Positions 9,527-18,445 are shown, counted from the first letter of the stretch. The stretch is 64,000 nucleotides of DNA from CAYLLD01 sp964425135 (GCA_964425135.1 CAYRKW010000010.1:3671-67670); one strand, 5' to 3'. Notes: generated by a model from the sequence alone, not told the origin. Numbers and translations: made by a program.

Positions 9527-10233
9527 GTGCCTAGGTAAGCCTCGCGCACTGCGTCGTTTCGCCGGATGTCGTCAGGATGGCCCTCGGCGATGATCCGGCC
9601 CTGATCCATCACCGTGACAATATCGGCCAGCGCCATGACCACATCCATATTGTGCTCGATCAACAAAACCGTGGTGTCATGGGAAATCTCGCCTATCAAA
9701 TGCACGAAATCGGATATCTCGCCCGCCGACAGACCTTGTGTCGGCTCGTCCAGAATGAGCAGGTTTGGCTGCTGGATCAGCCCCATTGCCATCTCCAAAA
9801 GACGCTTGTGCCCATAAGACATATCGCCCGCCCGCTGGTGGCGCATATTATCGATGCCCACAAGCTCCAGCATCCGTTTGGCCTCGGTTCGCAGGGACAG
9901 CCCACGCGCCTTTGAGAACCGCTGCGCTGCGATCAGCACGTTCTCATAGACCGGCAGATCCTCGAAGATCGTCGTGATCTGGAAGGTATAGGCCATTCCA
10001 AGCCCGATGCGTTTGTGCGGTGGCATGCGGGTTATGTCGGTTTCGCGAAAATAGATGCGGCCCGAGGTTGGTGCGAGGCGCCCGACGATCAGCGAGGTCA
10101 GGGTGGTCTTGCCTGCACCATTGGGGCCGATCAGCGCGCGGATACGGCCTTGGTCTAACGTGAAATCCACCTCATCGACGGCTTTTATCCCGCCAAAGTG
10201 GCACGATAGCTTATCTGTGCGGATCAGGCTCAT
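9523..10233 (-). CDS. livG: ABC transporter ATP-binding protein, LivG type
   Basis: This is the first ATPase of the same importer. It has 236 residues, with Walker A GPNGAGKTT, the LivG-type signature MSYGHKRLLEMA and Walker B LLILDEPTQGL. I start at the ATG at 10233 because it overlaps the livM stop by the usual ATGA. An in-frame codon at 10242 would give only three extra residues. It is coupled to livM upstream and livF downstream. Confidence 0.92.
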   Translation of the reverse strand: MSLIRTDKLSCHFGGIKAVDEVDFTLDQGRIRALIGPNGAGKTTLTSLIVGRLAPTSGRIYFRETDITRMPPHKRIGLGMAYTFQITTIFEDLPVYENVLIAAQRFSKARGLSLRTEAKRMLELVGIDNMRHQRAGDMSYGHKRLLEMAMGLIQQPNLLILDEPTQGLSAGEISDFVHLIGEISHDTTVLLIEHNMDVVMALADIVTVMDQGRIIAEGHPDDIRRNDAVREAYLGT

Positions 10234-11168
10234 GGCAGCCACGGCAGGGCATAGCGCCGCACCAGTCCCATAAAGCCGCGGCGCGCAAAAAGGACCATGA
10301 AGATCAGCACAACGCCGACGACCAGCATATAGGCGTCTGTCAGGCCGGAGGCATAATCAATCAGATAGACCATGAAGGCGGTGCCGACGAGCGGTCCCAA
10401 GAGCGTGCCAACCCCGCCGACCAGCACCCATAGAAGCGGGAAGATCGAATAGGCGACGGCTGCAAAACTCGCGCCAACATAGCCAAAGAGTACGCCATAG
10501 GCCGCTCCGGCTGCGCCCGAATAGACGCCCGACAGGACAAGCGCGGTGTATTTATAGCGCCAGACATTGTAGCCCAGCAATTGCGCCCGTGCCTCATTCT
10601 CGCGCACGGCTATCAGAGCGCGCCCGAAGCTGGAGCGCACCAGAATATAGTTCACCAAAAGCGCCAGTACGAAAAGCCCGAAGGCTGCGTAGAACCGCAT
10701 ATCCGCCTGGCTGAAATCGAACTGCATGAATTGCCGCGCCGCCTGCGGGGTGTTGAACCCTTCATCCGCGCGCGTCCAGTCGCCAAAATAGAGAATGAGC
10801 AGATAGCCCGCTTGCGCAAACATCAGCGTCACGATCATAAAAGCCACACCGATTGTGCGCAGCGCCAGCAGGCCGACCACAAAAGCCAGCGCGAGCGCGG
10901 CGAGCAGGCCCGCGCCATAGGCGGGGAGCAGCTCGAAATTCAGATGTTGCGCCGTCAGCCCCATGCCGTACATGCCAGCGGCGAAAAACATTGCATGGCC
11001 AAGGCTCAAAAGGCCGGTGTAGCCAAAGAGGATATTGTATCCCATCGCATAGACCGCCAGCACCAGAATGCGCGAGAGCTGTCCGAAATGATAGGTTGGC
11101 AGGATCAGCGACAGGCCAAAGATCGCCGCCAGAATGAGCGCGTGAAACCAGAAAGCCCTGCTCATCAT
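10230..11168 (-). CDS. livM: ABC transporter permease, LivM type
   Basis: This is a membrane permease of the branched-chain-amino-acid family (312 residues, about nine or ten hydrophobic segments). It carries the family markers GYTGLLSLGHAMFFAAG near residue 50 and AVRENEARAQLLGYN in the cytoplasmic loop that contacts the ATPases. A short basic tail ends the protein. It overlaps livH upstream by ATGA and livG downstream by ATGA, so the four transport genes are probably translated as a coupled set. Confidence 0.93.
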   Translation of the reverse strand: MMSRAFWFHALILAAIFGLSLILPTYHFGQLSRILVLAVYAMGYNILFGYTGLLSLGHAMFFAAGMYGMGLTAQHLNFELLPAYGAGLLAALALAFVVGLLALRTIGVAFMIVTLMFAQAGYLLILYFGDWTRADEGFNTPQAARQFMQFDFSQADMRFYAAFGLFVLALLVNYILVRSSFGRALIAVRENEARAQLLGYNVWRYKYTALVLSGVYSGAAGAAYGVLFGYVGASFAAVAYSIFPLLWVLVGGVGTLLGPLVGTAFMVYLIDYASGLTDAYMLVVGVVLIFMVLFARRGFMGLVRRYALPWLP

Positions 11169-12091
11169 GCGCGTCTTATCCCGAAAAGCCCTTGTGGGCG
11201 GTACACCAGCACCAGCGCGACCAAGAGCGTTGCGAGGATTTTTGCAAGCGTTGGCGAGAAAAAGACCGAGATGATCCCGTCCGACAGCCCGATAATGAGC
11301 GCCGCCACCACGGTGCCTTTGAGCGAGCCAAGCCCGCCGATAATCACCACGATGAACGACAACAGCAGCGGCTCGCCCCCCATCAGGTAATGCGCCTGTT
11401 GAATTGGCACGATCAGCACTGCGGCCAGCGCGGCCAACCCTGCGCCAATCCCAAAGACAATCGCGTAAATCTTGTCGACCGATATGCCGAAGTTCTGCGC
11501 TGTCTCGCGATCCATCTGCGTGGCCCGCAAATAAAGCCCCAGCTTTGTCCGCGTCATCATCACATAGATCATCAAGAGCAAGACAGCAGCGGCGGCAATG
11601 ACAAACAGCTTATAGCTCGTCGTCGAAAGCCCCCATGGGAAGTAAACCGACCAGGCCCCATCCACTTTTTCAAGCCACGGCAAGGCAATCCGCTGATCAA
11701 ACGGGGCGGCGACCGGGCGGGCGTCCGGCCCGAATGTCATCAGCGTCGATTGCTGGATGATGTAGAGTATCCCGATCGTCGCCACGATCGTCGCCTCAGG
11801 ATCGTAGTTCACCCGCTTGAGGATCAGCCAATCGGCGAAAATCGCGAGAATTCCCGCTGCCAAAGGCGCAAGCAAAAGCGCCGTAACAAAGCCCAGCATC
11901 GGGTCATGAGACAGCGCATTGGTGATATACCACGCCAGCACAGCGCCGATCATGAAAAACTCGCCATGCGCAACGTTCACCACGCGCATCACGCCGAAAA
12001 CAATGCTCAGCCCCATCGCCATCAGCGCAAGCACAGCGGCTTGCACCAACCCCTCGATAGAGGCGAGCATCAGATGTGGGCCAAATTCCAT
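11165..12091 (-). CDS. livH: ABC transporter permease, LivH type
   Basis: This is the partner permease of 308 residues. It has the LivH hallmarks GLSIVFGVMRVVNVAHGEF near the N-terminus and GGLGSLKGTVVAALIIGL near the C-terminus, with about eight hydrophobic segments. It begins 136 bp downstream of the cyclase gene in the same direction. That spacer has a TTGACG-like element but no convincing promoter, and the whole set could be a single transcript starting at livK. Confidence 0.93.
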   Translation of the reverse strand: MEFGPHLMLASIEGLVQAAVLALMAMGLSIVFGVMRVVNVAHGEFFMIGAVLAWYITNALSHDPMLGFVTALLLAPLAAGILAIFADWLILKRVNYDPEATIVATIGILYIIQQSTLMTFGPDARPVAAPFDQRIALPWLEKVDGAWSVYFPWGLSTTSYKLFVIAAAAVLLLMIYVMMTRTKLGLYLRATQMDRETAQNFGISVDKIYAIVFGIGAGLAALAAVLIVPIQQAHYLMGGEPLLLSFIVVIIGGLGSLKGTVVAALIIGLSDGIISVFFSPTLAKILATLLVALVLVYRPQGLFGIRRA

Positions 12092-12227
12092 ATTCCCCGT
12101 CGCAATAGTCTGCCATCAGCCATCTATCCGCTGTGCTAGGCTGAGTAAACGCGCGGTTCCGTCAAATTGGCGGTTTGTGGCCGCTTATGCGCTGCAAAAG
12201 CCACATCCGCAGACTGTCTGAGCGGTA

Positions 12228-13037
12228 CTAGGCCACCCCGATGATCCGCGCTGGACCACCGGTTCCGCCCTTGTGCTTGGGCGCGCCGATGAAAATCGTG
12301 GCACCAGAGGCGGGCATTTCGTCGAGATTTGCCAGATTTTCGATCCCGAACCGCCCGGCAGGCAACCATAGGTAATGCGTTGCAAAATCAGGCGATGGCC
12401 CGTGATCGAGCGACAGCGTATCGACCGCAATCGAACTGGCGTTTGTGTTTTCCAACAGCATCTGCGCTGCATCCACATGGAAGCCGGGATAATGCTGCGC
12501 CGTGCCGTCAAAGCCCCGGAACGCCTCCGTCTCGACCTTCGCACTCCAGCCCGAATTCATCGCAACGCAGGCATTGTCCGGTATATCGCCGTTGGCCGCA
12601 ATCCACGCGCTCAGATCCTCCGGGGTCACTTGCGCATCAGCATTATCCGCCGCCTTGGCGCGAATATCGACGACACACAGCGGCGCAACGAGCGTGTCCA
12701 CCGGTATTTCATCCACTGAAGTCCCATCGGCCGAAAAATGCAGCGGCGCATCAATATGCGTGCCGGTATGCTCTTCGATGGTCAGGTTGAGCAGATTGTA
12801 CCCATCCGCCTCGAACTTGGCCAGTTGCTCCATCGCAATGCCCGGCGACCCGCCCCATGTCGGAAACTCGGGGCTGAGCGTGTGGGTCATATCCACCACG
12901 CTGCCATGCCCCGCTGCCAGTGCGGGCGGCACTTTAGCAACCGTGGCCGCCGCCGCAGCAACTGCAGCCCCCGCGAAAAAGCCGCGGCGCGACAGCATCT
13001 TGTCCTTCACCGCATTCATCACACAGATATCGCACAT
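12228..13037 (-). CDS. Tat-exported cyclase / formamidase-like metal hydrolase
   Basis: The 269-residue protein belongs to the cyclase family that includes kynurenine formamidase. Its metal site HTGTHIDAPLH (90-100) matches the family motif HxGTHxDxPxH exactly, with more conserved residues at YPGFHVDAA. The N-terminus LSRRGFFAGAAVAAAAATVA is a twin-arginine signal, so it should act in the periplasm. It sits between the solute-binding protein gene and livH. The inferred job is to hydrolyse or open an amide, lactam or N-formyl compound before or during uptake. The true substrate is unknown. Confidence 0.88.
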   Translation of the reverse strand: MCDICVMNAVKDKMLSRRGFFAGAAVAAAAATVAKVPPALAAGHGSVVDMTHTLSPEFPTWGGSPGIAMEQLAKFEADGYNLLNLTIEEHTGTHIDAPLHFSADGTSVDEIPVDTLVAPLCVVDIRAKAADNADAQVTPEDLSAWIAANGDIPDNACVAMNSGWSAKVETEAFRGFDGTAQHYPGFHVDAAQMLLENTNASSIAVDTLSLDHGPSPDFATHYLWLPAGRFGIENLANLDEMPASGATIFIGAPKHKGGTGGPARIIGVA

Positions 13038-13067
13038 CAGTTTGGTCTCCTTGATCGATTATGGGGA

Positions 13068-14360
13068 TCAGAAGGACATGGTCGTGTAGTCCACCTCATC
13101 TGGATAAAAGGTATCTTCAATCGAGGTGGTATGAACCACGTCCATACGCCCGCCACTGACCTTCGAGATATATTGTTGCCCGAATGTCTGGTGGGTCTTG
13201 CCGTTGAACTGCTTGGGCCCTTGCGGATGCTCAATCGAATGGGGCATGTCGCTCATCGCCTCAATCGCTTCAATTAGTGCGGCGCGGTCAGACGCTCCCT
13301 GATAATTCGCCGCTTCCATACCCGCCTTGATGATATGCAACGTCTCCCAGCAGCCGAACATATGGGCATACGTCGAAACATCCTTGGGATCGGAAACCGA
13401 CGCACCATTGGCATCAACGCCAACCTTCTCGCGGAAGAATTTGTCATACTCAGACTGATCGGCCTGCGCGTAGCGCGGATTGCCTTCCCAGAAGTAGCTG
13501 CCATCAAGAAACTCCAGACCAGCGCTGTTGATATCAACCGCTTCCAGACTGTCGATAAACCCGAATATCTCCGGCCCCTGACCGCCAAAGAAGTTACCCA
13601 TCTCTTTAACAAATGTCAGAACCGCAGGCCCGACCAGAACGTGATAGAGCACCTCTGTCTCTCGCGGAATTTTCGGGAAGTACTTAACAAATGACGTCTC
13701 TGTCGGCGGCACAGGGATCAGTTCCAAAATTTCGCCACCGGCACGCGTGAAGGCTTCCGAGAAATTATCCCGGTGATCATGGCCGAAGGCAAAATCGGCA
13801 AACATCATCGTGACTTTCTTGCCCAGGTTGTCATTCACAAACGGCGCCATCGCCTGCACCTGAGACTTCACATCAGTAATGCCCGGTTGCAGCGTGTACC
13901 GGTTGAGCATGCCCGACGCGACATGATGACCTTCCGAGACCACGAAATACGGCATTTTCAACTCACCCGCGCGCGGCGCAGAGCCGATCACAACATGGCT
14001 GAACAACGTGCCGAAAGCGACATCGCATTTGTGCTGCGCATCGAACTTCTCGATAACCTCAGCCCCGCGCTTGGGGTCGGTCCCGTCATCCTCTGCGATG
14101 ATCTCCACGGGTCGTCCGTTAATCCCGCCCATCTCGTTGATATAAGCGGCCGCCGCCGTCGTCGTCCGGTCATACCAGCGCCCGTAAGCCGCGCCGATGC
14201 CCGTGCGGTGAACCTGAAACCCGATCCTGATCGGCTCAGAGCTTTGCGCCTGCACATAAGGGACAAAGCCCGGCATTGCCGCAACAGCGCCTGTCGCCGC
14301 CGCGCCCTTAAGGAGACCGCGCCGCGTCGGTTTGATCAGTGATTTTGTCTGCTTTGCCAT
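13068..14360 (-). CDS. ABC transporter substrate-binding protein, LivK type (Tat-exported)
   Basis: The protein has 430 residues from the ATG at 14360, which has GGGAAG at good spacing. It begins with a twin-arginine signal (TRRGLLKGAAATGAVAAMPG), followed by a type I periplasmic binding fold: IRIGFQVHRTGIGAAYG, NEMGGINGRPVEII and EDDGTDPKRGAEVIEKF. This family binds amino acids, amides, urea and aromatic acids. It is first in the leftward run with the cyclase and livHMGF. The frame extends to 14591, but that upstream part is antisense to nothing functional and is not a signal peptide. Confidence 0.9.
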   Translation of the reverse strand: MAKQTKSLIKPTRRGLLKGAAATGAVAAMPGFVPYVQAQSSEPIRIGFQVHRTGIGAAYGRWYDRTTTAAAAYINEMGGINGRPVEIIAEDDGTDPKRGAEVIEKFDAQHKCDVAFGTLFSHVVIGSAPRAGELKMPYFVVSEGHHVASGMLNRYTLQPGITDVKSQVQAMAPFVNDNLGKKVTMMFADFAFGHDHRDNFSEAFTRAGGEILELIPVPPTETSFVKYFPKIPRETEVLYHVLVGPAVLTFVKEMGNFFGGQGPEIFGFIDSLEAVDINSAGLEFLDGSYFWEGNPRYAQADQSEYDKFFREKVGVDANGASVSDPKDVSTYAHMFGCWETLHIIKAGMEAANYQGASDRAALIEAIEAMSDMPHSIEHPQGPKQFNGKTHQTFGQQYISKVSGGRMDVVHTTSIEDTFYPDEVDYTTMSF

Positions 14361-14439
14361 GACCATCTTCCCAGTAACTTGCGTTGATAAGGCAAAGCGT
14401 GGCGCGGTTTGTGGTGATTGTCCAGCCACAAGCTGTGGA

Positions 14440-15765
14440 TCATGCCCCGGTCGGTGTTGCCAGAAGCCACAGACCCAGCAGCGTATATCCCACCATGAAC
14501 ACCCCCAGCGGCACATGCGCCAGCACCACCTGCCTGCGAGTGTCCAAGAGCGACGAGAAGGTGCGATGCGACATCCAGATCGCCGCAACATGCCCGATCA
14601 CAATCGCCCCCGCCTGGCTCAGCCAGATCGCGCGAACCGTCCCGGTCGTGTTCAGAAATCCGGTCGTCACATAGTATTGCCCCAGCCCCAGCAAGTCCCA
14701 TCCCAACGCAAACGGATCAGAAATCGCTGCCAGCAGATATTGCGAGCCCACCAGAAACGAAATCAGGTAATGCGCAAAATGATACCCCGCAATAATCGGC
14801 AAGAGCGCAATCGCGCTGTGCGCAAACACGCGCGCAAATCCCACCTGCGCCCGCGCCAAATAGAGCCCCGCCCAAATCGTGCCAGCAAAGACCGCGATCA
14901 GCAGTACAATGGACCCGAGCAGTCCGATGGTGTTTGGCACCACCACAGCAGAGCGTCCCGGAAACGCCAGCGGATTAATTCCGATCTGCGCCAGCCACCA
15001 GAACGTCTCATTGAGCCCGTCAAAACTCCCCACCCCAAGCGCGATCAAAAGAAAGATCGCCAGCCAAAACGACGGCTCTGCACGCTGAGCCCTGAAAGGT
15101 GAAAGCACCGCCAAATAGCGCAAAAACACGCTGGACGGCTCCGCATAGCGCAGCCAACGCGCGCCATAAAACACAACCCCAACCACCTGAGCGGCCCAAT
15201 AAAACAGCACAAACCGCGCCAATCGATCCGGGTCATCCGGCGCAATATCCACCGTCGCAAATAGCGCCACCGCGATAAACTGCGCGCAAGCAATCTGCGT
15301 CCCAATCTTCTCAGACAGAACCAATCGCGCCGCCGCGCTACCGCGCAACCACAAAATCGCACGCCACGGGTTCACCCGCTCCCAGATATCGCCAAACACC
15401 ACCTGAAGCACCGGCAGGATGATCCAGAATGCCGTCCACACCGTCAGCGAGAGCGGGTTTGACAGCGGATCGCGCGTGCCGAGCATTCCTGCCAGAACAA
15501 GCGCAAAAAACACAAAGAGCCAAACCAGCGAAAGAGGCCCCGCCACATCCGTCCGCGCAGCTGATTTCTTAGTAGCATTTGCGGGCCGATGGGGCAGGAA
15601 AAACAGTAGCAACAGCGTCGCCCCCACCACGCTAACACCTGCGCGAATGTAGATATCGGTCGGCAGCAACAGAACCAACCCGCGCTCCGCCACATGCGCC
15701 ATCGCGTCATGGGCTGAGACGAAAAACCACAGGATTGCCAGTGGCAAAGCCTTGCGTTTTAGCAA
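14440..15765 (-). CDS. Multi-pass membrane protein of unknown function
   Basis: It has 441 residues if the TTG at 15765 is the start. I chose this start because GGAG lies just upstream and the product then begins with a good signal peptide (LKRKALPLAILWFFVSAHD, cleavage near AMA-HV). The rest has roughly ten membrane segments and the conserved-looking stretches HVAERGLVLLLPTDIYI and NPWRAILW. Proteins of this look are sometimes named fenitrothion hydrolase; I cannot support that activity. It lies 79 bp upstream of the Liv-type binding protein gene and 22 bp from a divergent PCuAC-like gene. Confidence 0.75.
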   Translation of the reverse strand: MLKRKALPLAILWFFVSAHDAMAHVAERGLVLLLPTDIYIRAGVSVVGATLLLLFFLPHRPANATKKSAARTDVAGPLSLVWLFVFFALVLAGMLGTRDPLSNPLSLTVWTAFWIILPVLQVVFGDIWERVNPWRAILWLRGSAAARLVLSEKIGTQIACAQFIAVALFATVDIAPDDPDRLARFVLFYWAAQVVGVVFYGARWLRYAEPSSVFLRYLAVLSPFRAQRAEPSFWLAIFLLIALGVGSFDGLNETFWWLAQIGINPLAFPGRSAVVVPNTIGLLGSIVLLIAVFAGTIWAGLYLARAQVGFARVFAHSAIALLPIIAGYHFAHYLISFLVGSQYLLAAISDPFALGWDLLGLGQYYVTTGFLNTTGTVRAIWLSQAGAIVIGHVAAIWMSHRTFSSLLDTRRQVVLAHVPLGVFMVGYTLLGLWLLATPTGA

Positions 15766-15787
15766 CCAATCTCCAACACTTGCGAAA

Positions 15788-16570
15788 ATGACGTCTTCCT
15801 CTCGCCTTGCCCTGACAGCTTTGGTCGCGATCGGCGCTCTTGCGCTTTTTGTGGTGGCTTTTGCTCCGGAACGCAAGACACGCCCGACAGTGACCGATGC
15901 CATCGCATTCGCGGATCCGATGCAAGGCTCTGCGCTCCTGATCTCGATGAATATCGCCAATGACAGCACAACGCCCGACCGCCTCTTGGACGTGCGCGCA
16001 CCAACGGGCGAGCTTACGCTCGACGGTGCGGAGCCGGGGCCGGATATCCCCGTGCCCAACGGTATGCCGGTGTCTTTAACGCCCGAGGCTGCCCATTTGC
16101 GGTATGAGAGCTTTGACGGAGCGCTCGAAGACGGTCTGCTGATCCCGCTCACCTTACAATTTGAGCAGGCAGGTGAGGTCAACGTCAAAGCCCGCTACAA
16201 AGCCGATCCCGATCCGATGGCCCTGCATATGGCCATGGGCCACGGGATGAGTGCCAGCGCAGACGAGCCAGTTCCGGAAATTTCCATCAGCGCCACACCC
16301 CAGGGCGATCTATGGCAAATCGATGTGGAAACCCAAAAATTTCAATTTTCCCAGGAGATGGCAGACGGCCCGCATGAGCCGGGCTTCGGCCATGGGCATC
16401 TCTACATTGGCGGCGCCAAAATAGGACGGCTCTACACTCCGCGCGCCGTGCTCCAAGGCTTGCCAAAAGGCAGCCATCTGGTGCGCGTGACGCTCAACAC
16501 CAACAACCACCAAACCTATCTCAGCAATGGCGAGCCGGTCAGCGCCGTGACAACCATCGAGGTGCAATAA
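15788..16570 (+). CDS. PCuAC-like copper chaperone-related protein with C-terminal extra domain
   Basis: The 260-residue product starts at the ATG at 15788 with an N-terminal membrane anchor or signal (LALTALVAIGALALFVVAF). Residues about 35-145 resemble the PCuAC (DUF461) fold: paired strands and a late EDGLLIPLTLQFEQAGEV similar to the family ending. The copper-binding His/Met set is not evident in the usual place, while a His/Met-rich linker (MALHMAMGHGM) follows. A second domain has FGHGHLYIGGAKIGRLYTP. It is periplasm-facing by inference. Its start is only 22 bp from the divergent membrane-protein start, so the two promoters must overlap coding sequence. Confidence 0.7.
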   Translation: MTSSSRLALTALVAIGALALFVVAFAPERKTRPTVTDAIAFADPMQGSALLISMNIANDSTTPDRLLDVRAPTGELTLDGAEPGPDIPVPNGMPVSLTPEAAHLRYESFDGALEDGLLIPLTLQFEQAGEVNVKARYKADPDPMALHMAMGHGMSASADEPVPEISISATPQGDLWQIDVETQKFQFSQEMADGPHEPGFGHGHLYIGGAKIGRLYTPRAVLQGLPKGSHLVRVTLNTNNHQTYLSNGEPVSAVTTIEVQ

Positions 16571-16652
16571 TACAGCCCGTTCGCTGTCTGCCGATTGCGC
16601 TAGTTGCCAAACGCCTTGGATGGCGCTCTAGGAAACGCTCCGATTTCCAGCC

Positions 16653-16738
16653 AAACGGAGCGGCCCTTGCGGGCCGCACGACATGTCGTTCCGCGCTGGC
16701 GCGCGAAACCGTTTTGAGTATTTACTGGAAAGATGAAG
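16653..16738. repeat. Composite intergenic repeat, copy A
   Basis: It has a 7-bp stem GCGGCCC / GGGCCGC (16660-16677), then ACGACATGTCGT, a second stem around CGCGCTGGCGCG and the box GAGTATTTACTGGAAAGATGAA. It is closely similar along its length to copy B (23895-23978, opposite strand). It lies between convergent gene ends and probably terminates transcription. Confidence 0.85.
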
Positions 16739-16793
16739 GTGGGGCGTGCGTCATTGGGCCGATGCGCGCGCGCTGCGGTTAAGACTTCGCCGA

Positions 16794-16845
16794 TGTGCAT
16801 GCCACTGTGTATGGGTTGTGCATAGATTGTGCATAGGATGTGCAT
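16794..16845. repeat. Array of five phased TGTGCAT heptamers (locus 1)
   Basis: TGTGCAT occurs at 16794, 16817, 16828 and 16839, and a variant TGTGTAT at 16806, giving steps of 12, 11, 11 and 11 bp. The 18-mer at 16817-16834 is the exact reverse complement of 57886-57903 in the second locus. The array is followed by GCAGTTTTGCGCCGTTAACC, similar to what follows the array at 57914. The 16571-16892 spacer holds this array and repeat copy A, and no gene. A DNA-binding protein array is the simplest reading. Confidence 0.8.
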
Positions 16846-16892
16846 GCAGTTTTGCGCCGTTAACCCATGCAAATAAGGGCTCGGGCCTGCTG

Positions 16893-17354
16893 TTAACCTT
16901 TCGGCCCGAATTCAGCGTCCGCGCAGACCAATTCCACCGTATTTCCTTCAGGATCCAAGAGGAAAACCCCGCGCCAGCCAATCCAATCGAAGATCTCAGT
17001 GCGGTAGGGAATGGCCTGTGCATCGAAATGCGCCAAGGCCTTTTCCTGTTCCGCGCGTGGCAGCGATAGTGCGATATGATGCAGTGAAGATTGCGCGCCC
17101 GTGACCGGCGGCGCCTCGCTTTGCGGGTGCAGGTCCCTTCGTCCGGCATCATGCGCAAAGAGCGCCAGGACGCTGGTATGACCGTGCATTCCGCTTTCAA
17201 GTGCGAAGAACAGAATACCCGACTGTTTGCGCGCATCGCTCAGCACGGACAGCCCCAGCGTATCGCGGTAGAACCGGGCCATCCGGTCGATTTCCCCACA
17301 GCGTATCGCGATCTCTCCCAGACCGGATATTTTAAAGGGGTGAGAAGCGCTCAT
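16893..17354 (-). CDS. VOC-superfamily (glyoxalase/bleomycin resistance-like) protein
   Basis: The 153-residue protein carries the vicinal oxygen chelate pattern: GEIAIRCGEIDRMARFYRD at the N-terminus, LHHIALSLP in the middle and FLLDPEGNTVELV at the C-terminus. The two beta-alpha-beta modules and the His/Glu metal ligands are recognisable. The family includes lyases, dioxygenases and resistance proteins, so the reaction is open. It overlaps the methyltransferase gene upstream by ATGA and so belongs to a three-gene run with DUF1761. Confidence 0.82.
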   Translation of the reverse strand: MSASHPFKISGLGEIAIRCGEIDRMARFYRDTLGLSVLSDARKQSGILFFALESGMHGHTSVLALFAHDAGRRDLHPQSEAPPVTGAQSSLHHIALSLPRAEQEKALAHFDAQAIPYRTEIFDWIGWRGVFLLDPEGNTVELVCADAEFGPKG

Positions 17355-17974
17355 GCGCGCTTGAAATCGACGATATAGGCGCGATCATCATCATGTTTAT
17401 CGCCAGTTGGAATGGTGTAAATCGCGACGTTGGATTTATGTAGATTTTTGATTCTATTGCCTAAATCGCGAAAGACTTCTGTAAATCCCGCAGCTTCATA
17501 ATGCGCAGCATTGATCGACAGAACGGCCCGACCGCCAGGAGCGAGCAGATCAACGAGCGGATGGAGATATGTTGCTCCCAGATGTCCGTGGGTGAAGGTT
17601 CCAGCGCTCAGCACTGCGTCGTATCGGGCGGGCGCGTCTGCGGCAAATGCCTCCAATCCAGCGCAATGATAGGCGGTGTATAGATCGCGCGCACGCGCCA
17701 CCGCCAGCATTTCTGCCGATGGATCAAGTGCCTCGATATTTACATCACCGAGCGCTTTTGCGATCAGGCCGGTGCCCGCGCCAATATCCAAAACACGGTC
17801 GTTGCTACCCTCGTTAAGTGCCTGATATCGCGACGCAACCTCATCGGGCAATGTATAGCCGCGCAAGGTTGCGAAATCGTTGTCATAGGTGTCTGCCCAA
17901 TCGCGATAGAGCGCGGTGCGCGCATCATCATCGTGCAGATCATAGGCGGTACTTAGGCCCGGTTTGTCGCTCAT
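17351..17974 (-). CDS. Class I SAM-dependent methyltransferase
   Basis: The 207-residue protein has the SAM-binding motif RVLDIGAGTGLIAKAL (motif I), then NIEALDPSAEML (motif II), YDAVLSAGTFTHGH (motif III region) and LLAPGGRAVLSINAAHY (post-motif). These fit a class I small-molecule methyltransferase, but the acceptor is not identifiable. The start ATG at 17974 shares one base with the DUF1761 stop, and the stop overlaps the VOC protein start, so the three are translationally coupled. Confidence 0.88.
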   Translation of the reverse strand: MSDKPGLSTAYDLHDDDARTALYRDWADTYDNDFATLRGYTLPDEVASRYQALNEGSNDRVLDIGAGTGLIAKALGDVNIEALDPSAEMLAVARARDLYTAYHCAGLEAFAADAPARYDAVLSAGTFTHGHLGATYLHPLVDLLAPGGRAVLSINAAHYEAAGFTEVFRDLGNRIKNLHKSNVAIYTIPTGDKHDDDRAYIVDFKRA

Positions 17975-18384
17975 CAGAACAGTCCGAAGACGATGCCCAT
18001 GATGGTGCAGCCGATGGTCGCGTAGCCTGTATCAATCAGGGTCAGTTTGCGCGGACGCAACGAAAACGCATAGTTGGTCGCAATCCACGGTGAGGCGAGG
18101 AACAGTCCGATGCCAAACCCGGTCAACCCGGATTTATAGACCCCGTCCACGCTGGACATCACCAGCACATGTCGCATCATGCCAGCGACAATGATCGCAC
18201 AGACAAAACTGATAACATATGGCATCGGGCTGGGCTTTGGCCCGTCCGGCGTGCCTTGAACCTGCTCTTTGGTCAGCCCCGCTGCGGCCATCCAAGGTGT
18301 GGCCAGCGACATGTACCAGATCGCGCCAAATGCATAGCTCGCAATCGCAGCGGCCAGAACCGAAATAATCCCCATCGACTCCAT
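17974..18384 (-). CDS. DUF1761 family membrane protein
   Basis: The 136-residue protein has four hydrophobic segments: IISVLAAAIASYAFGAIWY, VISFVCAIIVAGMM, GLTGFGIGLFLASPWIATN and IGCTIMGIVFGLF. It also has the family feature FGAIWYM...PWM near the N-terminus. Family members have no established function. It is the first gene of the run leading into the methyltransferase and VOC genes. Confidence 0.82.
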   Translation of the reverse strand: MESMGIISVLAAAIASYAFGAIWYMSLATPWMAAAGLTKEQVQGTPDGPKPSPMPYVISFVCAIIVAGMMRHVLVMSSVDGVYKSGLTGFGIGLFLASPWIATNYAFSLRPRKLTLIDTGYATIGCTIMGIVFGLF

Positions 18385-18445
18385 CCCCTCTTTTGGTTTT
18401 GTCCTGCGCCAAAGGTTACTGCGAGTGAGAGGCGGAAATCAATTT

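Noticed and set aside
11192..12139. 315-codon open frame on the plus strand opposite livH
   Set aside because: Antisense shadow of a membrane permease; the product is dominated by His, Gln and Arg, typical of reversed hydrophobic codons.
15766..16188. N-terminal extension of the membrane-protein frame
   Set aside because: It is antisense to the PCuAC-like gene, and a signal peptide begins only at the TTG at 15765.
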